This document shows positions 51,765 through 59,379 of a DNA stretch of 64,000 nt, one piece after another; position 1 is the first letter of the stretch, and every line of letters begins with the position of its first letter. The position numbers and the translations under genes were made by a program. The stretch covers positions 1-64,000 of the forward strand of contig CACZSN010000032.1 in assembly GCA_902783835.1 (NCBI GenBank), written 5' to 3'. The DNA is from an uncultured bacterium. GTDB taxonomy: Bacteria; Cyanobacteriota; Vampirovibrionia; Gastranaerophilales; Gastranaerophilaceae. Under the pieces are notes generated by a model that was not told the DNA's origin, ran no database searches, and saw only the letters and a program-made list of their open reading frames with translations.

Positions 51765-52692
51765 ATTGTTTATTGTCGTATTCCATTTGTGATGCAAAGC
51801 TGTATAGGTTACAAATAAAGCCTTTTGAGGTAATTGTATTTTTTGCGAATGATAAAAGTTTTTTATATTTTTCATCAATATGTTTGCGATTTTCATTGAA
51901 GAAAATTGCTTCAATATCGAGAGCAAGGTTTTTTACTCCTAATTTTTCGTTATATTCAATCCAGTTTAGGATTGAGGTTTCGTCGTCGTTCAAATTTGGA
52001 AGTATTATGTATTTATTTTTGATTACATTTTTGTCGTCAAACTTAAGATAACGTTTAATATTTTCCGTTACTTCGTCAAAATTCAGACCTTTTATTTTCT
52101 CAAACAATTCAGCATTTGCCGTATCGGTTGTAAAAACCGGTTCCGCAAGGCCTGTTTTAATGGCATGGGCAAGCTTTTCCGAATAAACTGCTCCGTTGGT
52201 GGCAATATATATTTTCTTGAAATTTTCTTTTTCGGCAAAATCAATAATTTCGTCAAATTCTTCCCAAATAGTCGGTTCTCCGCCGCCAAAATGCATTTCG
52301 CAATCTCTGAAATAAGGCTTAAATTGTTCTAATTGCGGCATAATTTTATATGGTTTTTGCGGTTTTGAAGAATATTTGTTATAACAAAAAGTGCATTTTG
52401 CGTTGCAATCCGTTTTGTGGGAAATTAAAACTTTATTAATATAATTTTCGTTTTCAAAATCCTTTATACACGCGTGAAAACAATTTTCGCAACCTGTTTG
52501 CAAAAACCCTTCCATCCTCATTTCTTCAATTTCCTGTTTGCAATCAAAAACAAACTCGGGATTAACGGGACGGTCGGAAAAAATCGGAATTACAGGGGGT
52601 GCGTTTTCGGGAATGATATACATACAATGTCTTAATCCTTCCGGCATAAAACAAATAGTATGCATACTATCTTTGCAACTTTTATAGCCCAT
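51763..52692 (-). CDS. Radical SAM protein with Cys-rich N terminus
   Basis: 309 residues. The radical SAM motif CNAKCTFC is near residue 95, preceded by a Cys-rich region (SCKDSMHTICF, GLRHCMY, GCENCFHAC) as in the genes at 14441 and 45615. The GGGEPTIWEEFD segment follows at about residue 135. The N-terminal cysteines may bind an extra cluster. It is the last gene of the minus-strand group with the transporter ATPase, the kinase-like and the REC-STAS gene. Substrate unknown. Confidence 0.82.
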   Translation of the reverse strand: MGYKSCKDSMHTICFMPEGLRHCMYIIPENAPPVIPIFSDRPVNPEFVFDCKQEIEEMRMEGFLQTGCENCFHACIKDFENENYINKVLISHKTDCNAKCTFCYNKYSSKPQKPYKIMPQLEQFKPYFRDCEMHFGGGEPTIWEEFDEIIDFAEKENFKKIYIATNGAVYSEKLAHAIKTGLAEPVFTTDTANAELFEKIKGLNFDEVTENIKRYLKFDDKNVIKNKYIILPNLNDDETSILNWIEYNEKLGVKNLALDIEAIFFNENRKHIDEKYKKLLSFAKNTITSKGFICNLYSFASQMEYDNKQ

Positions 52693-52700
52693 TTTTTCCT

Positions 52701-53762
52701 CTAATAAATTCTTGCTTCGGTTTCAGCATCGAAAAATAAAATATTATTTTGGGAAACAGACAAAAATACTTCATTTTCGTATGTTCCTTCTGCGGGCATT
52801 TCAACCTGACATTCTTTTCCGTTGCAATCAACAAAAACAATTTTTTTGCTGCCAAGCATTTCCGTAATTCTTATTTTTGCCGGGAATTTTACGTTGCCGT
52901 CAACATCATTAAATTTTTCGGCTCTGATTCCCAAAATTATTTCATTTTTGCCCTGCAATTTATTTTTTTGTTCTTCGGTTAATTCAAAATCCACACCGTT
53001 AATATTGATTTTGCCGTCGATAATTTTTGTTTTGATGAAATTCATCGGCGGAGAACCCAAAAATCCTCCCACAAAAACATTTGCAGGTGAATTATAAATA
53101 ACATCGGGTGTGTCAACTTGTTGAATTACACCTTTGTCAATAACCGCAATTCTGTCTCCGAGAGTAAGAGCTTCTGTTTGATCGTGCGTAACGTAAATAA
53201 ATGTTGTTTGAAGTTGTTCATGCAACTTTTTAAGTTCCGCTCTTGTTTTTGCTCTGAGCTTTGCGTCAAGGTTTGAAAGAGGTTCGTCCATAAGGAATAC
53301 TCTTGGTTCACGAACAATTGCCCGTCCCAATGCAACACGTTGTCTTTGTCCTCCGGAAAGTTGTTTTGGTTTTCTGTCCAAAAGTTCTTTCAAGTCTAAA
53401 AATTCAGCCGCTTCCCGAACTTTTTTATCAATCGCATCTTTTTTGAAACCACGCATTTTCAACGGAAATGCCATATTGTCGTAGACGCTCATATGCGGAT
53501 AAAGTGCGTAACTTTGAAAAACAAATGAAATATCTCTGTCCTTCGGATGAACGTTATTTACAACTTTATCCCCAATTATAATTTCACCTTCGGAAATTTC
53601 TTCAAGCCCTGCTATCATCCTTAATACTGTCGATTTCCCGCAACCTGAAGAACCGACAAGTACCAAAAACTCTTTGTCCTTTATCTCAAGAGAAACATCG
53701 TTTATAACTTTTTTCTTATTGTCATAAAGTTTGGAAACGTGGTTTAAAATTACATTTGCCAT
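52701..53762 (-). CDS. ABC transporter ATPase, MsmK/UgpC-like
   Basis: 353-residue ATP-binding subunit for carbohydrate uptake. Walker A GSSGCGKST near residue 37, signature LSGGQRQRVALGRA near residue 134, Walker B VFLMDEPLSNLD near residue 154, H-loop VTHD near residue 190. The C-terminal 110 residues form a MalK-type regulatory/TOBE domain. The window has no matching permease or binding protein; the shared ATPases of this class (MsmK) serve several sugar transporters, which would fit. It starts one base after the kinase-like gene. Confidence 0.88.
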   Translation of the reverse strand: MANVILNHVSKLYDNKKKVINDVSLEIKDKEFLVLVGSSGCGKSTVLRMIAGLEEISEGEIIIGDKVVNNVHPKDRDISFVFQSYALYPHMSVYDNMAFPLKMRGFKKDAIDKKVREAAEFLDLKELLDRKPKQLSGGQRQRVALGRAIVREPRVFLMDEPLSNLDAKLRAKTRAELKKLHEQLQTTFIYVTHDQTEALTLGDRIAVIDKGVIQQVDTPDVIYNSPANVFVGGFLGSPPMNFIKTKIIDGKININGVDFELTEEQKNKLQGKNEIILGIRAEKFNDVDGNVKFPAKIRITEMLGSKKIVFVDCNGKECQVEMPAEGTYENEVFLSVSQNNILFFDAETEARIY

Positions 53763-53763
53763 G

Positions 53764-54885
53764 CTAAATTACCTTTGCGGAGAAATCAATGGTTTCAATC
53801 GCTTTGTCAGTTGGGATAACAATAGAAAATCCCGAAGTTTCCGTTTCTGCTGAAATGTGTCCGTTCATTTGACCGACTAAATTTCCGACAATACAAAGAT
53901 TTAGACTTCTTATAAGTGTCGTACGATTTTTCTTGTCCGGCTGATAGTACGGGTTAAATAAATTCGGCATTTCGCTTTGTTTTGCAGGTGTGCTGGGGTC
54001 TGTAATTCTTATTTTTAAAAGCTTTTCCCCTCTTTCCAAATATTCTCTGTCGGAAAGTTCCATAACAATTGTGCCGAAATCGCAAGATAAAATTGCGTTA
54101 TCAATCAAATATGAAACAACTGATTTCAAAACAGTATCATCACCGTAAATAACTTTTTGAGTCAAATTATCGGTATTGATTGAGAACTGTAATCCTTTTT
54201 CCGAAGTTTTTGCGGTGTATTCGGTGTAAAGTGCGTTCAAAAGATTTGTAATATCATAATTTTTGTATGAAAAATTGATAAGTTGTGCTTCAACTTTTGC
54301 AAGCTCTGTTACCCTGTCAAGCAATCTGTAAAGCTCTTCGGAGTGCTTATAGATAATGTTTAAATACTTTCTTTGTTTTTCATCCGTTTCGCCGCCCATA
54401 CCTTCTAAAATAGCTTTAGAATAACCTATTACGGATTTTACGGGAGAATTGAACACATTTGCCATTTGTGCCAAAAACATATTTTTGTTTTTGCCCAAAT
54501 TGTCCATATTTGTGCGGTATTCGATGAGTTTATTCAATAAAATATAATCTTTGGTTACATCTTTGAATGTCAAAATAAAATAATGTTCCGTCGTATTTTC
54601 TTTTGATGAAATTTCAACGTATCTTTCAGTGTCAATTGCTACTCTGAAAGCTTTTCTGACGGAACCTGAACTACCGTTTATCATTGACGGAAGATCTGCT
54701 TTTATCAAGTCTGTTATGTTTGTATCTTTGGCATCGTTCATCTCAAAAAGATTGTTTGCGGATGTGTTTGCGTATAAAACTTTTCCTGATGATGCAATCG
54801 TTACAATCGGAACTTGAACATCGTCTGTATTAGGTCTGTATTCTTGTTTTTTCTTGAAAAAATTTAATAAATTAAAATTCACCAT
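53764..54885 (-). CDS. PAS/histidine-kinase-like protein with degenerate catalytic site
   Basis: 373 residues, cytosolic. A PAS-like domain (VTIASSGKVLYANTSANNLF, residues 26-110) is followed by a dimerisation/phosphoacceptor helix where the usual H-E-x-x-x-P pattern reads ANVFNSPVKS: the phosphorylated His is Asn. The ATPase-like part keeps an N-box-like DNAILS, but the DxGxG and GxGL boxes are replaced (DPSTPAK, RSLNLC). So autophosphorylation in the usual way is not expected; the protein may sense and bind. It is the second gene of the operon after REC-STAS. Confidence 0.75.
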   Translation of the reverse strand: MVNFNLLNFFKKKQEYRPNTDDVQVPIVTIASSGKVLYANTSANNLFEMNDAKDTNITDLIKADLPSMINGSSGSVRKAFRVAIDTERYVEISSKENTTEHYFILTFKDVTKDYILLNKLIEYRTNMDNLGKNKNMFLAQMANVFNSPVKSVIGYSKAILEGMGGETDEKQRKYLNIIYKHSEELYRLLDRVTELAKVEAQLINFSYKNYDITNLLNALYTEYTAKTSEKGLQFSINTDNLTQKVIYGDDTVLKSVVSYLIDNAILSCDFGTIVMELSDREYLERGEKLLKIRITDPSTPAKQSEMPNLFNPYYQPDKKNRTTLIRSLNLCIVGNLVGQMNGHISAETETSGFSIVIPTDKAIETIDFSAKVI

Positions 54886-54936
54886 TATCGTTCTCTTATG
54901 TTTTTATTTTGACAATTTTACTATACTATAAAAATT

Positions 54937-55842
54937 TTATTTTTCAGCGTTCTTTAAATTTGAAACGTATTCAATTGCATCTTCAAGCGAAGAAAATGTC
55001 GGAATTACTCCTTCCAAATAAGCGGAAGAAAGAGCTTCCTTGATTTTTTCGGACGGATTTACGAGCAAAAATGAACCGCCTGCATTTTGACAAGCCTTAT
55101 AAATTTCCGCAAAAATATAGGTGTTGTCCGGATCAAAGACCATAACCTTTTCCATATTCATTACAATATGCGGAATTCCCGATAAAATCACCGCGTTTAA
55201 ATCGGCATTAAGTGCATCGAAAATCTTTTTATCATTGAACTTTCTCAAATGATAAGAAACGATATCATCATTGACACAAGTCTTTCTGAATACGGTATTT
55301 TCGCTGTGTTCATTAGGAGTGTTCATGTATTTTAAAATGTCGGTATGCCAAGTGTCAGTCTTTGTTACATATCCGTCAACACCCATTTTGTAACATTTAT
55401 CAATTAATTCTTTGTCATCTGCTCCCGAAATAACGATTACCTTATAATTTTGTTTACCGCTGTTTTTGAGTTCAATGGCCTCTTTTATGAGAGAAAATCC
55501 GTCTTCGCAATCAGGCAAAAATAAGTCGATAAGCAAATAATGGAATTTGTGACGCATTAACTCCGCTTTCGCTTCTTCTTTATTTCTCGCTACAAATGAA
55601 CGGAGACCGACTTTTTTCATAAGTTGGTTCAATTGATAAAGTGAAAGTTCCAAATCATCTACAATAAGAACATTTTTATTCTCAGAATTGAAATTTACAT
55701 CAACATCAAAGAAATTCAACTTTCTTTCAATTTCGACTAAAGCCCTTGAAATATCCGTGGTTGTAATCTTTTCGATGTCGATATCGTTGGTCTTATCCGC
55801 AAGTTCTAAGATTTTATGAATTTGTTCTTGTGTAAGTTCCAT
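54937..55842 (-). CDS. REC-STAS fusion protein
   Basis: 301 residues. A receiver domain (VLIVDDLELS, phosphoacceptor Asp in LIDLFLPDCEDG, Lys in GYVTKTD; residues about 55-180) is followed by a STAS domain (about 205-295: AVILSGIPHIVMNMEKVM, NAGGSFLLVNPSE). STAS proteins typically bind anti-sigma or kinase partners, so this could feed the sigma factor encoded at 22875. The ATG at 55842 has GAGGAG before it; the longer frame to 55911 would lack one. The receiver looks intact while the neighbouring kinase-like protein lacks its His. Confidence 0.8.
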   Translation of the reverse strand: MELTQEQIHKILELADKTNDIDIEKITTTDISRALVEIERKLNFFDVDVNFNSENKNVLIVDDLELSLYQLNQLMKKVGLRSFVARNKEEAKAELMRHKFHYLLIDLFLPDCEDGFSLIKEAIELKNSGKQNYKVIVISGADDKELIDKCYKMGVDGYVTKTDTWHTDILKYMNTPNEHSENTVFRKTCVNDDIVSYHLRKFNDKKIFDALNADLNAVILSGIPHIVMNMEKVMVFDPDNTYIFAEIYKACQNAGGSFLLVNPSEKIKEALSSAYLEGVIPTFSSLEDAIEYVSNLKNAEK

Positions 55843-55926
55843 TTTGCACTCCTCGTTTGAGATAATTATATCAGCATTTTGTTCTGAATACAAATTTTTG
55901 AAGAATTGCAAAACTTCATATTCATG

Positions 55927-55955
55927 TTGAATTTTGACGGTTTAATTGGTAGAAT
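55927..55955 (+). promoter_or_regulatory. Promoter of the Skp-like gene
   Basis: TTGAAT, 17-base spacer, TAGAAT, ending 21 bases before the ATG. Confidence 0.55.
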
Positions 55956-55976
55956 GTTTTCAATAGGAGAAAAATT

Positions 55977-56429
55977 ATGAATAAATTTAAAATTTCGTTT
56001 TTAATTACTGCTTTATTGGCTGTTACCGCAACACAAGTTCAGGCTGATACTATCGGTTATGCTGATTTCAAAAAAATTGAAAATAATTATGCCTATGCAC
56101 AAAAAGCCTATAAAGATATCGATTCTAAGGTTTTGAGCCTTCAACAATACTTGATTGACAAAGATAAAGAATATAAATCTATCGATTCTCCTTTGAGCAA
56201 AAAAGCTTTTGAAGAAAAAACCGAAAAAGAATATAAGGCAAAAGAAGATGCTGTCGTAAAATTGAAGATGGAAAAAGAAAACGAAATCTTTAATAATATT
56301 CAAAACGCATCTAAAATTGTTTCCGCTCAAAAAAATATTGATGTAGTCTTTGATTACAGAGTTATTTTGACAGGCGGTGTTGATTTGACTCAAGATATTA
56401 TCAATTATTTAAACGGAAATAAAAAATAA
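55977..56429 (+). CDS. Skp/OmpH-like periplasmic chaperone
   Basis: 150 residues with a clear signal peptide (MNKFKISFLI core, TQVQAD cleavage-like end near residue 24). The mature part has an IGYADFKKIE strand, a long charged helix (about residues 55-115) like the tentacles of Skp, and a final VVFDYRVILTGGVDLTQDI strand-helix that matches the Skp C terminus. Skp holds unfolded outer-membrane proteins in the periplasm, which supports a diderm envelope. AGGAG precedes the ATG. Confidence 0.85.
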   Translation: MNKFKISFLITALLAVTATQVQADTIGYADFKKIENNYAYAQKAYKDIDSKVLSLQQYLIDKDKEYKSIDSPLSKKAFEEKTEKEYKAKEDAVVKLKMEKENEIFNNIQNASKIVSAQKNIDVVFDYRVILTGGVDLTQDIINYLNGNKK

Positions 56430-56447
56430 CAGTTTTTTCTAAATAAT

Positions 56448-56486
56448 AAAAACGCAGGGTTTTATAGTAAAAATCTTGCGTTTTTA
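56448..56486 (+). terminator. Terminator after the Skp-like gene
   Basis: aaaaacgca / tgcgttttt stem with a long AT-rich loop and a T run. Confidence 0.75.
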
Positions 56487-56519
56487 TTGTGTCAATAGTT
56501 GGTTTACATGACAAAATTC

Positions 56520-56572
56520 TTGCGATACCTTATTTTTGCCTGTAAACAATCCATTGACAGGGGTATTTGCAA
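56520..56572. repeat. Long bulged inverted repeat between convergent genes
   Basis: Left arm ttgcgatacc ... cctgt (56520-56543), right arm acagg ggtatttgcaa (56557-56572). The inner stem cctgt / acagg and outer stem ttgcgatacc / ggtatttgcaa pair with one wobble and one bulge. It sits outside both terminators. Confidence 0.5.
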
Positions 56573-56577
56573 AAAAT

Positions 56578-56608
56578 AAAAGGTCCCGAAATTATCCGAG
56601 ACCTTTTT
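56578..56608. terminator. Terminator after deoC (also plus direction)
   Basis: aaaaggtc / gacctttttg stem with a 14-base loop between the convergent Skp-like gene and deoC. Confidence 0.8.
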
Positions 56609-56627
56609 GTATTTTGGTTAATTAAAA

Positions 56628-57272
56628 TTAGCCTTCAACGATTTTGATACCTGATGAAGTACCGAGACTTGAAGCACCTGCTTCAACCATAGCTTCAGCA
56701 GCTTTTCTGTCTCTGATTCCGCCGGAAGCTTTTACTCTCAAGCCGGCATCTTTAACTGTTTCATACATCAATTTTACGTCTTCGGCTTTTGCTCCGACAC
56801 CGCCGTTTACAAAGCCTGTTGATGTTTTAACGAAGTCTGCTTTTGCTGCGATTGCACATTTGCAAGCTTCCACGATTTCTTCTTTTGTTAAATAATCTGT
56901 TTCGATGATAACTTTCAAAACTGTTTTACCGCAAGCTTCTTTAACGGTTTTGATATCTGCTGTAACAGTATCCCATTCAGCATTTTTAACAGCTTGAATG
57001 TTGATAACCATATCAACTTCATCGGCACCGTCTTCGATGGCTCTTTTTGCTTCAAAAGCTTTTGCATCAGAAATCATAGCACCCAAAGGGAAACCTACAA
57101 CCGTAACGACTTTAACGTCAGTTCCTTTTAATGCTTCAGCAGCTTTTTTTACGTTAATCGGGTTAACGCAAACGCCTCTGAAATTATGTTCTTTTGCTTC
57201 TTCATACAATTTTGCGAGTGCTTCATTTGTTGCAGTCGGTTTCAAAAGAGTATGTTCGATGTACTTGTTCAT
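56628..57272 (-). CDS. deoC: Deoxyribose-phosphate aldolase
   Basis: Splits 2-deoxyribose 5-phosphate into glyceraldehyde 3-phosphate and acetaldehyde in nucleoside catabolism. A TIM-barrel enzyme of 214 residues. LKVIIETDYL near residue 120 and the Schiff-base lysine in FVKTSTGF near residue 147 are present, as is VKASGGIRD near residue 180. Last gene of the pilT-recO-deoC run (gaps of one and ten bases). With cdd it fits salvage of deoxynucleosides. Confidence 0.96.
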   Translation of the reverse strand: MNKYIEHTLLKPTATNEALAKLYEEAKEHNFRGVCVNPINVKKAAEALKGTDVKVVTVVGFPLGAMISDAKAFEAKRAIEDGADEVDMVINIQAVKNAEWDTVTADIKTVKEACGKTVLKVIIETDYLTKEEIVEACKCAIAAKADFVKTSTGFVNGGVGAKAEDVKLMYETVKDAGLRVKASGGIRDRKAAEAMVEAGASSLGTSSGIKIVEG

Positions 57273-57282
57273 TTTAAGCCTC

Positions 57283-58044
57283 CTAATTAACTTCTAACAT
57301 TTTCGTCGAATTGAATTTTTTGGGCGAACAGTGTTCAATGTAGTCCCTTAAAAGTTCAAAACACGGTTTAGTCACCTTTGTATCTGCAAGTTTATCATAA
57401 GGTGTTTCAATATTAAAGTCTGTTTTTTGTAAAGTTTTTAAAAAATCTTTAATTTTGGGATGTATTCTTAAAGTTTTTTCTCCTGAAAGCGGGTGGTGTT
57501 CGCAAACAAGTCCGCCGTGTTCAAAAGAAAATTTAGAATAGGAATTTTCAATTTTTTCGCGACAGATATTGCATTCCGAAAATTCAGGAGCATAACCGAA
57601 AACTTGCATAATTTTGAGTTGAAATCTTATTGTCGCAAGCAAAATTTCCACTTCTGTTTTGCTTTCTGAAATTTTTGACAAAACCGAATAAAGTAAGTCA
57701 TAAACTTTATTACTGTTTTCGTCATTTTCTTCGCCAAAATTTTTTACGGTTTCAACACAATACATTGAAAAAAACAACTTGTCAGTATCTTGACGAAGGC
57801 GAAAGAAAGAGTTGACAGTTTCGGCTTGAGATACCGTATCCATTGATTTTCCCTTTGTAAGCAATAAGTTATTTGCGACAAACATATCCATTCTTCCGCA
57901 AAGTTTTCCGTTGGGTTTTTTGGAACCTTTTGCCATACATCTGATGAGACCTCTTTCTTTGGAGTACATCATAACGATTTTGTCGGCTTCACCGAAGTCG
58001 TAAGATTTTAAATTTATTGCGTTAGCCGAATATTTTTGTCTCAT
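57283..58044 (-). CDS. recO: DNA repair protein RecO
   Basis: Loads RecA at gaps with RecF/RecR. 253 residues: an OB-fold N terminus (ANAINLKSYDFGEADKIVMMYSKERGL), the GSKKPNGKL segment, and a C-terminal helical part with the zinc-like CNICREK and CEHH cysteines near residues 155-175. It starts one base after pilT and is followed ten bases later by deoC. Confidence 0.9.
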   Translation of the reverse strand: MRQKYSANAINLKSYDFGEADKIVMMYSKERGLIRCMAKGSKKPNGKLCGRMDMFVANNLLLTKGKSMDTVSQAETVNSFFRLRQDTDKLFFSMYCVETVKNFGEENDENSNKVYDLLYSVLSKISESKTEVEILLATIRFQLKIMQVFGYAPEFSECNICREKIENSYSKFSFEHGGLVCEHHPLSGEKTLRIHPKIKDFLKTLQKTDFNIETPYDKLADTKVTKPCFELLRDYIEHCSPKKFNSTKMLEVN

Positions 58045-58045
58045 T

Positions 58046-59137
58046 TTACATTACGTCAAAACTTGCACCGTGATATACACCGCGGATATATTGTTGCATT
58101 TCGATTTTGTTGTCACTTGCCTGAAGGGCTGTTTCTTTAGTAATAATACCTGCTTTGTAAAGATGGAACAAAGAAATGTTCAAAGAAACCATATCATCGA
58201 AATTACCTCTTTTAACGAGATCGTAAATTTGTTCAAGAGAATCTTTCATGATGAAATCTTTGACGGTCGGGGTGGCCACAAGTATTTCGCAAGCTGGGAA
58301 ACGGCCTGCTCTGTCAGCTCTTGGAACTAATCTTTGAGAAATTGTCCCTCTTAAATTTTCAGCAAGTTGTTTTCTTATGTAATCTCTGTCTTTTGGTTCA
58401 AAGAAGCCTATGGCACGGTTAATGGTTTGGATTGCATCGTTTGTGTGCAAAGTTGCAAGTACCAAGTGACCTGTTTCTGATGCTTTAAGAGCTGCAGACA
58501 TTGTTTCTATGTCACGGATTTCTCCGACCAAAATAACGTCAGGGTCTTGGCGAAGGGCATATTTGATACCTTCTGGAAACGAAGGAGTATCAATACCGAG
58601 TTGACGCTGAGTGATTATACATTTTGAAGGGGTAAAAAGGTATTCAACGGGGTCTTCAATCGTTATGATATGTTTTTCCTGGGTATTGTTGATGTGGTTA
58701 ATCATCGCAGCAAGAGTTGATGATTTCCCGCAACCGGTAGCACCCGTAACCAAAACAATACCGTTTTTGAGTGTTGAAAATTTTTCGATTGATTTTGGCA
58801 AGTGTAATTCTTCTCTTGTCGGGATTTTGATGGAAATTACACGGATAACCATAAACATTTTGCCGAGTTCTCTTGAAAGATTTATACGAAAACGGGCAAT
58901 TTCCGGAATATCGTAGGAAAAATCGGCATCGTAATTATCAAAAGCTTTATTTCTGTATGAAGTCGGGACAACCGTTTCTAAAATTTCAAAAAAATCTTCT
59001 TCCGATAAAGGCGGAAGTTGAGTTCTGATAATTTTACCGTCTTTTCTGACAGCCGGTGATTCATTAATTTTAAGGTGGATATCGGATACCCCTTTTTGAA
59101 CCGCACTTTTTAACAAACCAACGATATTCACAGCCAT
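58046..59137 (-). CDS. pilT: Pilus retraction ATPase PilT
   Basis: Hexameric motor that depolymerises type IV pili. 363 residues with Walker A VTGATGCGKSSTL near residue 132, the acidic DPDVILVGEIRD region near residue 203 and the HTNDA box near residue 229. The N-terminal 100 residues have the PilT PAS-like fold (SDIHLKINESPAVRKDG). The start ATG is preceded by AGGGGA. It begins a run with recO and deoC. With PilD at 23656 it implies type IV pili, but pilins and the assembly ATPase PilB are not in the window. Confidence 0.94.
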   Translation of the reverse strand: MAVNIVGLLKSAVQKGVSDIHLKINESPAVRKDGKIIRTQLPPLSEEDFFEILETVVPTSYRNKAFDNYDADFSYDIPEIARFRINLSRELGKMFMVIRVISIKIPTREELHLPKSIEKFSTLKNGIVLVTGATGCGKSSTLAAMINHINNTQEKHIITIEDPVEYLFTPSKCIITQRQLGIDTPSFPEGIKYALRQDPDVILVGEIRDIETMSAALKASETGHLVLATLHTNDAIQTINRAIGFFEPKDRDYIRKQLAENLRGTISQRLVPRADRAGRFPACEILVATPTVKDFIMKDSLEQIYDLVKRGNFDDMVSLNISLFHLYKAGIITKETALQASDNKIEMQQYIRGVYHGASFDVM

Positions 59138-59305
59138 TACGGTATTTTTCCCCTACTAACTTTTCACTACGACAATAATAACATTAATTTCTTTTTTTGC
59201 CAAAATATTTGCAAAACTTTAATCATTTAAACTATTACAAAGATGTTACGATTTTGACTTCATCAACAAAATGTTGTCTAATTGATACAGAGTGGGTTAT
59301 CGTAA

Positions 59306-59346
59306 GTATTTGTTTTTTCCGTGACGACGGAAAACAGGGCAAATAC
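59306..59346 (+). promoter_or_regulatory. Strong leader hairpin before smc
   Basis: Outer arms gtatttg / caaatac and inner arms ttttccgt / acggaaaa around a gacg tetraloop, ending 33 bases before the GTG and 16 bases before AAGGA. No T run follows in either direction, so it is not a terminator. Confidence 0.55.
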
Positions 59347-59379
59347 AAAACAGAATAACCGTAAGGACAGGTTTAGAAA

